Source: Microvirga lenta (GTDB lineage: Bacteria; Pseudomonadota; Alphaproteobacteria; Rhizobiales; Beijerinckiaceae). From it: a stretch of 64,000 nucleotides of DNA. The notes under the pieces are model-generated. The model had not been told where the DNA came from, searched no databases, and saw nothing but the letters and a program-made list of their open reading frames with translations. How positions within the stretch are numbered: the first letter of the stretch is position 1; every line of letters begins with the position of its first letter. Of the stretch, positions 14,117 through 25,628 are shown in pieces. Both the position numbers and the translations under genes were made by a program. Location of the stretch: the NCBI RefSeq assembly GCF_020532555.1, contig NZ_JAJBBR010000010.1:111206-175205 (forward strand). The letters are read 5' to 3'.

Positions 14117-16432
14117 TTATCGGGCGCGGCTCGACCGCTTCACCTTCACGCGGGTCGCCGTGCGCCGGCTGTCCTTGGCGGCCTTCGGGCCGCCGCGCAT
14201 GCGCTTGGCCCCCTTCTTGGCTCCGGAGGGCCTGCCGCTGTAGCGCCCCTTGGAGAGCAGCTCGAAGCGGAGCGCGCCGGCGACGGGAGCCGCCTCGACC
14301 AGCTTGACCTCGACCTTGTCGCCGAGGCGGTAGGTCTCTCCCGTGCGCTCGCCGCGCATGGAGTGGGTCCGCTCGTCGAAGGCGTAGTAGTCCTCGCCGA
14401 TGGTGGCCGCCGGCACGAACCCGTCCGCGCCCGTATCCTCGAGCTTGATGAAGAGCCCGGCCTTGGTGACGCCGGAGATCTGCCCGTTGAATGTGGCCCC
14501 GATCCGGTCGGCCAGGAAGTGCGCGATGAGGCGGTCGATTGTCTCACGCTCCGCCGCCATAGCGCGCCGCTCGGCCGCCGAGATGCGGGCGCTGACTTCG
14601 ATCAGCTCCGCCCGGGTCGTGTCGGGCCTCAGCCCGTCCTTGCCGAGCTTGAGCGCACTGATGAGGGCGCGATGCACGATAAGGTCGGCATAGCGGCGGA
14701 TGGGCGAGGTGAAATGGGCGTAGCGCCTGAGGTTCAGGCCGAAATGGCCGTAGTTTTCCGCCGAGTACTCCGCCTGCGACTGGGAGCGCAGAACCACCTC
14801 GTTGATGAAGAGCTGGTGCTCCGAACCTTCGACGCTGCGCAGGATGCGGTTGAACAGCTCGGGCTTCAGGGCGCCTTGCGTCGGAAGCTTGAGCCCGATG
14901 GAGGCCAGCACCTCGCTCAAGGACCGCATCTTCTCCAGGGACGGCTCGTCATGGACCCGGTAGATCAGGTCGCTGTCGGCCTTCTCCAGGGTTTCCGCCG
15001 CGGCCACGTTGGCGAGGATCATGAACTCCTCGATGAGCTTGTGCGCCTCCAGCCGCTCGGGCACGAAGACCCGGTCCACGGTGCCGTCGGGCTTGAGCAC
15101 GATCTTGCGCTCGGGCAGGTCGAGGAACAGCGGCTCGCGGATGTCGCGCGCCTTCTTCACGGCCTCGTAGGCCGCCCAAAGGGGCTTGAGAATGGAATCG
15201 AGGATCGGGCCGGAGGTCTCGTCCGGGCGGCCGTCGATGGCGGCCTGCGCCTGCTGGTAGGAGAGCTTGGCGGCCGAGCGCATCATCACCCGGTGGAAGC
15301 TGTGGCTCTTCTTGCGTCCGTCGGGGCCGATCACCATCCGCACCGCCAGGGCAGGGCGGTCCTCCTGGGGGCGCAGGGAACAGAGATCGTTGGAGATCCG
15401 CTCCGGCAGCATCGGCACGACCCGGTCGGGGAAGTAGACCGAGTTGCCCCGTTCCTGCGCCTCGCGGTCGAGGGCCGAGCCCGGCCGCACATAGGCCGCC
15501 ACGTCGGCGATCGCCACCGTGACCACGAATCCGCCTTCGTTCCCGGTGTCCGGATCCGGCACCGCATGGACCGCGTCATCGTGGTCCTTGGCGTCGGCGG
15601 GGTCGATGGTGATGAGCGGAAGCTTCCGCCAGTCCTCGCGGCCGTCAAGCGTCGCGTGCTGGGCCTTCTCGGCCTCTTCCAGGACATCCTTGGGAAACAC
15701 GTTCGGGATGTTGTGGGCATAGATCGCGATGAGGCTGATCGCCTTCTCGGACTTCACGGAGCCGAGGCGCTCCTGCACCTTGGCATGGGGCAGACCGTAG
15801 CGCCCGTGCTTGACGATGCTGGTCGCCACCAGGTCGCCGTCCTGCGCCCCGCCCTCGTCGCCCGGGTTGATCTGGAGTTCCTGCTCGCGGGCCTTCTTGT
15901 CCACCGGCACGAGCCGTCCGCCCCCCTCGGGCAGGGCCCGGAAGATGCCGAGCACCTGGGCCTGCTTCTTGGCGATGATCTTGGTGACGCGGCCCGCATA
16001 GCGATGGATGTCGCCCTCCTTCAGAGGGTCGACGCGCAGGAGCGCCCGGTCGCCGACACCGGCGACAGGCATGCCCGGGCGCGGTTTGCGGGGAGGGGTG
16101 ATGATGATCGTCGGGATATCCCCGTGCTCCTCGGCATCCCACTCGGTCGGCACCGCGATGAGCTCGCCGTCCCGGTCCCGCTTGGTGATGTCGGCCAGGA
16201 CCACCGGAGGGAGCTGCCCCGCCCTGTGGACTACCTTCCGGCGGCGGTCGACGACGCCCTCGATCTCCAGGTCCTTCAGCATCTGCTTGAGCCAGATCCG
16301 GTCGCCGCCCTTGATGTTGAAGGCCTTGGCGATGTCGCGCTTGGCCAGCTTGCCGGTCGCGCTGGAAATGAAGGCGACGAGATCCTCCCGCGAGGGGAGC
16401 GTGGAGACGGAGTCTTTGGTGCGTTTCGCCAA
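14117..16432 (-). CDS. rnr: ribonuclease R
   Basis: 771-residue 3'-5' exoribonuclease of the RNB family that degrades structured RNA and rRNA. N-terminal winged helix (LAKRDIAKAFNIKG), cold-shock/OB domains, the RNB catalytic centre with its aspartate cluster (TIDPADAKDHDDAVHAV, about 268-284), RRYADLIVHRAL, then an S1 domain (FNGQISGVTKAGLFIKL) and a basic Ala/Arg/Lys tail that binds RNA. The start is TTG 16432: a stop codon lies two codons upstream in frame and no ATG or GTG occurs nearby. First gene of the rnr-DUF983-NUDIX operon. Confidence 0.95.
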   Translation of the reverse strand: MAKRTKDSVSTLPSREDLVAFISSATGKLAKRDIAKAFNIKGGDRIWLKQMLKDLEIEGVVDRRRKVVHRAGQLPPVVLADITKRDRDGELIAVPTEWDAEEHGDIPTIIITPPRKPRPGMPVAGVGDRALLRVDPLKEGDIHRYAGRVTKIIAKKQAQVLGIFRALPEGGGRLVPVDKKAREQELQINPGDEGGAQDGDLVATSIVKHGRYGLPHAKVQERLGSVKSEKAISLIAIYAHNIPNVFPKDVLEEAEKAQHATLDGREDWRKLPLITIDPADAKDHDDAVHAVPDPDTGNEGGFVVTVAIADVAAYVRPGSALDREAQERGNSVYFPDRVVPMLPERISNDLCSLRPQEDRPALAVRMVIGPDGRKKSHSFHRVMMRSAAKLSYQQAQAAIDGRPDETSGPILDSILKPLWAAYEAVKKARDIREPLFLDLPERKIVLKPDGTVDRVFVPERLEAHKLIEEFMILANVAAAETLEKADSDLIYRVHDEPSLEKMRSLSEVLASIGLKLPTQGALKPELFNRILRSVEGSEHQLFINEVVLRSQSQAEYSAENYGHFGLNLRRYAHFTSPIRRYADLIVHRALISALKLGKDGLRPDTTRAELIEVSARISAAERRAMAAERETIDRLIAHFLADRIGATFNGQISGVTKAGLFIKLEDTGADGFVPAATIGEDYYAFDERTHSMRGERTGETYRLGDKVEVKLVEAAPVAGALRFELLSKGRYSGRPSGAKKGAKRMRGGPKAAKDSRRTATRVKVKRSSRAR

Positions 16433-16560
16433 GGGTCAAACTCGATCAGATTGTGATGTCTTGTCGCATGGGGGCAGGGCCGCCGCTAGGGGGACTGCCC
16501 CGAAGACGACGCATGAGCCGGGGCAATGGATCCATTCGGGCCCGCTTTCAGGCTCGAGAC

Positions 16561-16590
16561 AAAAAAAAGACCCCGAAATCGGAGTCTTTT
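16561..16590 (-). terminator. parE terminator
   Basis: On the minus strand AAAAGACTCCGA/TCGGGGTCTTTT (one mismatch) followed by eight T. It is 113 bases beyond the parE stop codon. Confidence 0.8.
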
Positions 16591-16702
16591 AAGGGACCGG
16601 CCCGTGGGGGCAGAATGAGCCGGTGATGCCTGTTAACGAGGAACTTCAAAGAAGGTTCCGGCGATTTCGAAATTTTTTCGAAAAAATTTCTCGGGCACCC
16701 CG

Positions 16703-18778
<2,076 letters not shown>

Positions 18779-19019
18779 TGGGACCTTGGTTCGTGATGAT
18801 TCGGTTTTCTTTACACCATATCTCATTCATAAATTCATACGTGAACAAAACGGAAACATAAAGGCTCTCGTTGGCCCGCAAGCCATAAAAGGTGGGGATG
18901 GGAAAAAGGGTCGCAACGGCTCAGCTTGCCCCTAAAGAATGTCTTACGTTCGTCACGAGGAACTGTTTAGTTAGTGTTCACGTTGGGAGGTTAGGCTAAC
19001 CCGAGCTTAACGGAGAGCG

Positions 19020-19217
19020 ATGGTGACGACGCGGACGACCCTGGGAACGGCACAGCAGCTTCACCTGAACCGCGCCGCGCGTACGGCCGGGGAAGCCTTC
19101 GCCTTCGAGGAACCCGAGACCCTCCGGGCCGCCCCGGCGGGCCGAAGCTACGGGACGAACCTCCTGTGGCTGGCCATGGCGCTGATCGCCGTTCTGGCCC
19201 TCTGGCTCAGCTTCTAG
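19020..19217 (+). CDS. small tail-anchored membrane protein, 65 residues
   Basis: No family recognised. The first 45 residues are soluble; the C-terminus (NLLWLAMALIAVLALWLSF) is a single transmembrane helix running to the last residue, i.e. a tail anchor. A good ribosome site (GGAGAG, 3-8 bases before ATG) supports it as real. The stop codon TAG overlaps the TAG of the convergent mgtC-like gene in the shared sequence CTAG (19214-19217). Confidence 0.65.
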   Translation: MVTTRTTLGTAQQLHLNRAARTAGEAFAFEEPETLRAAPAGRSYGTNLLWLAMALIAVLALWLSF

Positions 19218-19708
19218 TCCTCGGCACTTTCATGCCGCCCGCCGAAGAGGCTGTTGAGCCACCTTTCCGCGGGCTTTCCGAACACCAGGAGCGTGAGCGC
19301 CAGCCCGTTGCCGACGATGGTGATGAACCACGCTCCCACGCCGGCCGTCACCCCTAGGGCCGCCGCCATCCAGACCGTCGAGGCCGTGGTCAGGCCCTGA
19401 ACGTCGGAGCCGTCCTGCCGGCGGATGATCACGCCCGCGCCGAGAAAGCCGATTCCGGTCAGGATGCCCTGGATGACGCGGCTGACCGCGTCCTCCTCGA
19501 AATGAACGTGCCCGTAGGACGAGCCTGCCATGACGGCGAGAGCCGAGCTGAGCGAAACCAACCCCAGCGTCCGCATGCCGATGGGCTTGCCGTAGAGGTC
19601 CCGGTTCAGGCCGATGGCCATGCCAGAGACCATCGCCACGAAGAGGCGGAGCAGCATCTCGAAAGACTCTCTGTGCTCCGCATGGAACGCGAAAAACCAC
19701 TCGGTCAT
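19214..19708 (-). CDS. MgtC/SapB family membrane protein
   Basis: 164 residues with four to five membrane helices. Family signatures: LLRLFVAMVSGMAIGLNRDL, GMRTLGLVSLSSAL, the ILTGIGFLGAGVIIR motif and GLTTASTVWMAAALGVTAG. Only the membrane domain is present; the C-terminal ACT-like domain of longer MgtC proteins is lacking. Members act in adaptation to low magnesium or acid and in some species inhibit the ATP synthase. Starts 5 bases after the topA stop, so it is co-transcribed with topA. Confidence 0.9.
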   Translation of the reverse strand: MTEWFFAFHAEHRESFEMLLRLFVAMVSGMAIGLNRDLYGKPIGMRTLGLVSLSSALAVMAGSSYGHVHFEEDAVSRVIQGILTGIGFLGAGVIIRRQDGSDVQGLTTASTVWMAAALGVTAGVGAWFITIVGNGLALTLLVFGKPAERWLNSLFGGRHESAED

Positions 19709-19713
19709 CGCAT

Positions 19714-22416
19714 TCAGCCGGATTGAGCAGCCTTCGAGGCGGCCTTCTTGGTCGCGGTCTTCTTGGCAGGGGCTTTCTTGGCGGCCGGCTTCTTGGCAGC
19801 CGTCTTGGCGGCGGCTTTCGCCGGAGCCTTCTTGGCAGCAGCCTTCTTGGCCGGAGCCTTGCGGCCGCGAGCGGACTTCTTGCCTCCGCCCATGGCGCGG
19901 CGGGCGTTGAGAAGGCCGACCGCCTCGTCGAGGGTCACCGCTTCCGCCGAGGTGGTCTTCGGCAGGGTCGCGTTGGTCTCGCCGTCCGTGACGTAGGGCC
20001 CGAAGCGGCCTGCCTTCACCACGATGGGCTTGCCCGATTCCGGATCCTCGCCGAGCGGACGGCCCGGATCGGCCGCGCCGCGGCGGAAACCGCCGGCGCC
20101 GCTTTCCTTGGCGACGATCAGGTCGATGGCCCGGTTGCCGCCGATCTCCAGCACGTCGTCGTCCTTGCCGAGATTGGCATAGGTCTTGCCGTGCTGAACG
20201 TAGGGTCCGTAGCGGCCGATGCTGACGAGGATCGGCTCTCCCGTCTCGGGGTGCGTCGCGACCTGGCGCGGGAGCGACAGGAGCTTGAGCGCCTTTTCCA
20301 GATCGACCAGGGCAGGGGACATGCCTTTCGGCAGGGAGGAGCGCTTGGGCTTCTCGCCCTCGCCGAGCTGCACGAAGGGTCCGAACCGGCCGTCCCGGAG
20401 CGTGACCTGCTGGCCAGTCTCGGGATCGTCTCCGAGCACCTTCACGCCCGGCGTGCCGCCGTTCTCCGAGGAGCCTTCGCCGTCGCCGTCGACGCCCGAG
20501 GCGGCGAGCTGGCGGGTGTACTTGCATTCCGGATAGTTCGAGCAGCCGATGAAGGCGCCGAACTTGCCGAGCTTGAGCGAGAGCTGGCCCGTGCCGCAGG
20601 TGGGGCAGGTGCGCGGGTTCGAGCCGTCGCCCCTGTCGGGGAAGATGTGCGGGCCGAGCAGCTCGTTGAGCGCGTCGAGCACCTCGGTGGTGCGCAGTTC
20701 CTTGGTCTCGCCGATGGCGGCCGAGAAATCGCGCCAGAAGTCGCGCAGCACCTGCTTCCAGTCGATCTCGTGGTTGGAGATCCGGTCCAGCTGCTCTTCG
20801 AGGTCGGCCGTGAAGTCGTATTCCACGTAGCGGCGGAAGAAGCTCTCCAGGAACGCGATGACGATCCGGCCCTTGTCCTCGGGCACGAGGCGCTTCTTCT
20901 CGATGCGCACGTATTCGCGGTCGCGCAGGGTCTGGAGCACGGCGGCGTAGGTCGAGGGGCGGCCGATGCCGAGCTCTTCCATGCGCTTGACGAGGCTCGC
21001 CTCCGAGTAACGCGGCGGCGGCTCGGTGAAGTGCTGGTTGGCGGCGATGCGGCGGCGCTCCAGCGGGTCGCCCGCCTTCATCGGCGGCAGGCGGCCTTCG
21101 TCCTCGTCCGGATCGTCGTCCTTGCTCTCGTTGTAGAGGGTCAGGAAGCCGTCGAACTTCACCACCTGGCCGGTGGCGCGCAGGTCGAGCTTGCGGGGAC
21201 CGACCGCCGCCGAGATGTCGGCGGTGGTGCGCTCCAGCTGCGCCGATTCCATCTGGCTGGCGACGGTGCGGATCCAGATCAGCTCGTAGAGACGGGCCTG
21301 TTCCGGCTCCAGATACTTCGCCACGTGTTTCGGCAGGCGGCTCATGTCCGTCGGGCGGATGGCCTCGTGGGCCTCCTGGGCGTTCTTGGCCTTGGTGGTG
21401 TATTTTCGCGGCACGTCCGGCACGTAGCGGTCGCCGTATTCCTTGCCGATGACCCGGCGGGCGGCCTGCACCGCCTCGGACGCCATGTCGACGCCGTCGG
21501 TACGCATGTAGGTGATGAGGCCCACGGTCTCGCCGCCGATATCGATGCCCTCGTAGAGCCGCTGCGCGATGCGCATGGTCTGCGCCGGAGCAAGGCCCAG
21601 CTTGCGCGAGGCCTCCTGCTGCAGGGTCGAGGTGGTGAAGGGCGGGTAGGGATGGCGCTTGGCGGGCTTGGCCTCGACGTTCGAGACCGTGAAGGTCGCA
21701 AGCTCCAAGTCCTTCTTGAAGGCTTCCGCCTCCGCGCCCGTGCCGATGTCCAGCCGGGTGATCTTCTTGCCGTCCGCACCCACGAGGCGGGCGTCGAACA
21801 CGCCGCCGTCCCTGGTGGCGAGGGTGGCGATCAGCGACCAGTATTCCTGGGTCTTGAAGGTCTCGATCTCGAGTTCGCGGTCGCAGACGAGGCGAAGCGC
21901 CACCGACTGCACGCGTCCGGCCGAGCGGGCTCCCGGAAGCTTGCGCCACAGCACCGGCGAAAGGGTGAAGCCGACGAGATAGTCGAGCGCGCGGCGGGCC
22001 ATGTAGGCATCGACCAGCGCCTGGTCGATCTCGCGGGGCTGGCGCAGCGCCGTCTGCACCGCGTCCTTGGTGATCGCATTGAAGGTCACGCGCTCGATGG
22101 GCATGTCCTTCAGGGCGCGCTTCTCGCGCAGCGCCTCGACCACGTGCCAGGAAATCGCCTCGCCCTCGCGGTCCGGGTCGGTGGCGAGGATCAGCTTCTC
22201 GGCACCCTTGAGCGCCCTCGCGATCTCGGCCACGCGCTTCGAGCCCCGGTCCTCCAGGGTCCAGATCATGCGGAAGTCGGCATCCGGGTCGACCGAGCCA
22301 TCCTTGGCGGGCAGGTCGCGGATATGCCCGAAGGATGCCAGGACCTCGTAGTCCTTGCCCAGGTATTTGTTGATCGTCTTGGCCTTGGCAGGCGACTCGA
22401 CGACAAGGACTTTCAT
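19714..22416 (-). CDS. topA: DNA topoisomerase I
   Basis: 900-residue type IA topoisomerase that relaxes negative supercoils. TOPRIM at the start (VVESPAKAKTINKYLG, ATDPDREGEAISWHVVEA), the active-site tyrosine in GLITYMRTDGVDM, and LVKRMEELGIGRPSTYAAVL. The C-terminal part has one four-cysteine zinc finger (CPTCGTGQL ... CSNYPECKYTRQL), several degenerate topoisomerase C-terminal repeats (GRFGPFVQLGE, GRYGPYVQHG, GRFGPYVTDG) and a ~65-residue tail of AAKKAPAK-type repeats resembling histone H1, common in alphaproteobacteria and probably for non-specific DNA contact. First gene of the topA-mgtC pair. Confidence 0.95.
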   Translation of the reverse strand: MKVLVVESPAKAKTINKYLGKDYEVLASFGHIRDLPAKDGSVDPDADFRMIWTLEDRGSKRVAEIARALKGAEKLILATDPDREGEAISWHVVEALREKRALKDMPIERVTFNAITKDAVQTALRQPREIDQALVDAYMARRALDYLVGFTLSPVLWRKLPGARSAGRVQSVALRLVCDRELEIETFKTQEYWSLIATLATRDGGVFDARLVGADGKKITRLDIGTGAEAEAFKKDLELATFTVSNVEAKPAKRHPYPPFTTSTLQQEASRKLGLAPAQTMRIAQRLYEGIDIGGETVGLITYMRTDGVDMASEAVQAARRVIGKEYGDRYVPDVPRKYTTKAKNAQEAHEAIRPTDMSRLPKHVAKYLEPEQARLYELIWIRTVASQMESAQLERTTADISAAVGPRKLDLRATGQVVKFDGFLTLYNESKDDDPDEDEGRLPPMKAGDPLERRRIAANQHFTEPPPRYSEASLVKRMEELGIGRPSTYAAVLQTLRDREYVRIEKKRLVPEDKGRIVIAFLESFFRRYVEYDFTADLEEQLDRISNHEIDWKQVLRDFWRDFSAAIGETKELRTTEVLDALNELLGPHIFPDRGDGSNPRTCPTCGTGQLSLKLGKFGAFIGCSNYPECKYTRQLAASGVDGDGEGSSENGGTPGVKVLGDDPETGQQVTLRDGRFGPFVQLGEGEKPKRSSLPKGMSPALVDLEKALKLLSLPRQVATHPETGEPILVSIGRYGPYVQHGKTYANLGKDDDVLEIGGNRAIDLIVAKESGAGGFRRGAADPGRPLGEDPESGKPIVVKAGRFGPYVTDGETNATLPKTTSAEAVTLDEAVGLLNARRAMGGGKKSARGRKAPAKKAAAKKAPAKAAAKTAAKKPAAKKAPAKKTATKKAASKAAQSG

Positions 22417-22553
22417 GGACGACTTCCTACGGTGACGGGGAGCGGACGCCCGGTGTCGTGACGAAACAGCGGCCGTCGGAGACCGGCAGCCGTGGGGCGG
22501 GATAAGTGATCAATGATTGCGGACAAGTCAAATGCGACCTTTCCGCTGTCTGT

Positions 22554-24227
22554 CTATATGGGCATAAAAACCCGGTCCAACAAGGGTTTCACTGCCCTGC
22601 CCAGGTCGTTCGCCCCGATCATCCGGGCCGGCGAGGCAAGCCGCGTCAGCGCATAGGCTTCCGTGATTTCCGCAGGGGCGGAGCGCGCCAGGGCAGCCGT
22701 CGCCGCCAGGGTGAAGAGCCGGTCGGCCACGAGGCGGGCCTTCGCCTCCGCGTCCGGGGACTGGAGCGCCAGCACGATGTCGCGGGCGGCGTCCGAGGCG
22801 CCGGGCAGGCTCTGAACCTCGGCCATGAGGCTCTCCAGAACCGAGGCCGCGACCTCCGGCTCGCGGTTCTCGGCCCGCAGGAGGTCGAGCGCGATCACGT
22901 TGCCGGACCCCTCCCAGATCGCGTTGACCGGCGCCTCCCGGTACAGGCGGGGCAGGGGGCTCTCCTCCACATAGCCGTTGCCGCCGAGCGCCTCCATGGC
23001 CTCGTAGAGGAGGTTCGGGGCCGCCTTGCAGATGCCGAACTTGGCCGCAGGCGTCACAAGGCGGCTGAAGGCGGCCTCGCTCTCGTCGCTGCTGGCGCGG
23101 TCGAAGCTGGCCGCCAGCCTCATGCCGAGCGCCGTCATGGCCTCGCTTTCGAGGGCGAGGTCGGCCAGGACCATCCGCATGGCCGGTTGGTCGATCAGCT
23201 TCTTCTGGAAGACCGTGCGGTGGGTCGCGTGGTGATGGGCGAGGCTCAGGCCCATGCGCACGAGCCCGGCCGAGGCCACCGCACAGTCGAGCCGGGTCAG
23301 CTGGACCATGTTGATGATCGTGCGCACCCCGCGCCCTTCCTCGCCGATGCGCCACGCGAAGGCTTTCTCGAACTCCGCCTCGGAGGAGGCGTTCGAGCGG
23401 TTGCCGAGCTTGTCCTTGAGCCGCTGGAGGCGAAGGGTGTTGAGCGACCCGTCCGGCCGGAACCGCGGGACGAGGAAGCAGGTCAACCCGCCCGGCGCCT
23501 GGGCCAGAACCAGGAAGGCATCGCACATCGGGGCCGACATGAACCACTTGTGCCCGGTCAGCGCGTATTCGTCCCCGCCTGCGGCCTCGGCCGTGGTGGT
23601 GTTGGCGCGAACGTCGGTGCCGCCCTGCTTCTCGGTCATGCCCATGCCGAGGGTGACGGCACTCTTCTCCCAGAACGGGACGAAGCGCGGATCGTAGTCC
23701 CGCGCCCGGATCCTCGGCAGCCATTCGGCCAGGCGGTTCGGCGCCGCCGCGAGCGCCGCCACCGAGGCATTCGTCATGGTGATGGGGCAGACATGGCCGC
23801 TTTCGACCCCCGCCACCGCGTAGATCCGCGCTGCCCGCTCCGCCTGCCCCCGCGGCGCCAGGTGGCCCTGATCGGCGCCGTCCCAGGACGAGGCATGGAG
23901 CCCGTCCGCCATGCTGGCGCGCATGAGGGCGTGGTAGGCCGGGTGGAACTCGACCGCATCGATCCGGTGGCCTCGCGGATCGTGGGTGCGCAGCTTCGGC
24001 GGGTTCTCGTTGGCGAGACGTCCGAGATCGAGACGCTCCGCGCTGCCCCAGGCCTGGCCGAAAAGCCCGAGCGTTTCCTGCGGCCTGTCCACTCCGTTGG
24101 CCATGAGGGCATCGAGGAGGGGCCGGTCCGCCGTGACGAGGTTCACGTCCCCGAAGGGCGGTGTCTGGTTGAAGACCTGGTGGGTGTCGAAGGACAAGGC
24201 GGCCGATCCCGGAAAGCACACTCGCAT
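22554..24227 (-). CDS. acyl-CoA dehydrogenase family protein, AidB-like
   Basis: 557-residue flavoprotein. The N-terminal extension with [15 protein letters not shown] and the central [32 protein letters not shown] and [33 protein letters not shown] mark the AidB branch, which binds FAD, lacks efficient acyl-CoA activity in E. coli and responds to alkylating agents by binding DNA. The substrate here is unknown. Monocistronic: 137 bases lie between its end and the topA start and it is divergent from pyrB. Confidence 0.9.
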   Translation of the reverse strand: MRVCFPGSAALSFDTHQVFNQTPPFGDVNLVTADRPLLDALMANGVDRPQETLGLFGQAWGSAERLDLGRLANENPPKLRTHDPRGHRIDAVEFHPAYHALMRASMADGLHASSWDGADQGHLAPRGQAERAARIYAVAGVESGHVCPITMTNASVAALAAAPNRLAEWLPRIRARDYDPRFVPFWEKSAVTLGMGMTEKQGGTDVRANTTTAEAAGGDEYALTGHKWFMSAPMCDAFLVLAQAPGGLTCFLVPRFRPDGSLNTLRLQRLKDKLGNRSNASSEAEFEKAFAWRIGEEGRGVRTIINMVQLTRLDCAVASAGLVRMGLSLAHHHATHRTVFQKKLIDQPAMRMVLADLALESEAMTALGMRLAASFDRASSDESEAAFSRLVTPAAKFGICKAAPNLLYEAMEALGGNGYVEESPLPRLYREAPVNAIWEGSGNVIALDLLRAENREPEVAASVLESLMAEVQSLPGASDAARDIVLALQSPDAEAKARLVADRLFTLAATAALARSAPAEITEAYALTRLASPARMIGANDLGRAVKPLLDRVFMPI

Positions 24228-24309
24228 TTATTGTAGGGTGACGAACGTTTCTGGCGAAGAGACGCGGCTTGCCGCCCTTGTCCGGACCGCCTATAGCCAT
24301 CGCTTTAAG

Positions 24310-25254
24310 ATGAGCACTCCCCGATCCGCTTTCCCCCACCGCCACCTGCTCGGAATCGAGGGGTTGTCCCCTTTGGATATCCAGGCGCTGCTCGACCTCG
24401 CCGATGAGCAGGTCGAGGTCAGCCGGCAGGTCGAGAAGAAGAAGTCGACCCTTCGGGGCCGGACCCAGATCAACCTCTTCTTCGAACCCTCCACCCGCAC
24501 GCAATCCTCGTTCGAGATCGCCGGCAAGCGCCTCGGCGCCGACGTGATGAACATGTCGGTGGCGTCCTCCTCGGTGAAGAAGGGCGAGACCCTGATCGAC
24601 ACCGCGGCGACGCTGAACGCCATGCGGCCCGATCTCATCATCGTCCGCCACCATGCGGCGGGCGCGGTGCATCTTCTGGCCCAGAAGGTCGATTGTTCTG
24701 TGGTGAATGCCGGAGACGGGGCCCACGAGCACCCGACCCAGGCCCTGCTCGACGCGCTCACCATCCGCCGCAACAAGGGCCGCATCGAAGGGCTGACGGT
24801 CGCGATCTGCGGCGACATCCTCCATTCGCGGGTGGCGCGCTCCAACATGATCCTGCTCGCCGCCATGGGCGCGCGGGTGCGGCTCGTGGCGCCCTCGACC
24901 CTGATTCCGCCCGGCATCCAGCGCCTCGGCTTCGAGACCTTCACGGACATGCGCAAGGGGCTAGAGGATGCGGATATCGTCATGATGCTGCGCCTGCAGC
25001 GCGAGCGCATGAACGGCTCCTTCGTGCCTTCCGTGAAGGAGTATTTCCGCTTCTACGGCCTCGACCAGGAAAAGCTTGGCTTTGCCAAGCCGGACGCCCT
25101 CGTGATGCATCCCGGCCCGATGAACCGCGGCGTCGAGATCTCCTCCGAGGTGGCGGACGGAGCGCAGTCGCTCATCCGCGAGCAGGTCGAGATGGGCGTC
25201 GCCGTGCGCATGGCCGTGCTCGAGGCTCTCGCGAGCCATCTGCCGAACAGGTGA
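24310..25254 (+). CDS. pyrB: aspartate carbamoyltransferase catalytic subunit
   Basis: 314 residues; joins carbamoyl phosphate to aspartate, the first committed step of pyrimidine synthesis. Carbamoyl-phosphate site [13 protein letters not shown], then [12 protein letters not shown], the [12 protein letters not shown] motif, and MLRLQRERM / [12 protein letters not shown] toward the C-terminus. No pyrI gene follows; instead a dihydroorotase-like gene two positions downstream is the likely structural partner, as in class A ATCases of Pseudomonas. First gene of a tightly packed operon (gaps of 8, -1, -8 and -4 bases). The frame is open far upstream, but ATG 24310 fits the family start. Confidence 0.95.
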   Translation: MSTPRSAFPHRHLLGIEGLSPLDIQALLDLADEQVEVSRQVEKKKSTLRGRTQINLFFEPSTRTQSSFEIAGKRLGADVMNMSVASSSVKKGETLIDTAATLNAMRPDLIIVRHHAAGAVHLLAQKVDCSVVNAGDGAHEHPTQALLDALTIRRNKGRIEGLTVAICGDILHSRVARSNMILLAAMGARVRLVAPSTLIPPGIQRLGFETFTDMRKGLEDADIVMMLRLQRERMNGSFVPSVKEYFRFYGLDQEKLGFAKPDALVMHPGPMNRGVEISSEVADGAQSLIREQVEMGVAVRMAVLEALASHLPNR

Positions 25255-25262
25255 GAATCCCT

Positions 25263-25628
25263 ATGACCCCCCTCATGATCCTCGTCGCCGGACCCTATCG
25301 CTCGGGCACGGGCGACGATCCGGTGAAGATCCAGGCCAATGTGGACGCCATGATGGACATGGCCCTGCGCCTGTTCCGGGCCGGCCATCTGCCGGTCCTG
25401 GGCGAATGGTACGCGCTGCCGCTCATCGAATTCGCGGGCTCCGAGCGGATCGGCGACGCGGTGTTCGACGAGATCTTCCATCCCATTGCGCGCCGCCTCG
25501 TCGCCAAGTGCGACGCCTGCCTGCGGATCGGCGGACCCTCGGCCGGCGCCGACGAGATGGTCGCCCTCGCCAAGGAGAACGGGAAACTCGTTTTCCATCG
25601 CTACGAAGACATTCCAGGTTGCGCGTGA
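25263..25628 (+). CDS. DUF4406 / nucleoside 2-deoxyribosyltransferase-like protein
   Basis: 121 residues with a Rossmann-like nucleoside 2-deoxyribosyltransferase fold: LVAGPYRSGTGDDP at the N-terminus (phosphate/ribose loop), GEWYALPLIEF in the middle, and CDACLRIGGPSAGADEMVALA near the end, where the Asp and Glu would be catalytic in related hydrolases. It lies between pyrB (8-base gap) and the pyrC-like gene (TGATG overlap), so a role in pyrimidine nucleotide salvage or clean-up is plausible but unproven. Confidence 0.8.
   Translation: MTPLMILVAGPYRSGTGDDPVKIQANVDAMMDMALRLFRAGHLPVLGEWYALPLIEFAGSERIGDAVFDEIFHPIARRLVAKCDACLRIGGPSAGADEMVALAKENGKLVFHRYEDIPGCA

Noticed and set aside
13742..16456. 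904-residue open frame opposite rnr
   Set aside because: Composition-driven antisense frame over a clear rnr gene; no domain and Arg/Gly/His-rich low-complexity translation.
19214..21949. 911-residue minus-strand frame covering topA and mgtC
   Set aside because: Only the last 164 codons (from 19708) are real, as mgtC; the rest is an out-of-frame reading of topA.
19723..22461. 912-residue open frame opposite topA
   Set aside because: Antisense shadow of topA caused by high third-position GC.
22506..24236. 576-residue frame opposite the AidB-like gene
   Set aside because: Antisense shadow, no recognisable domain.
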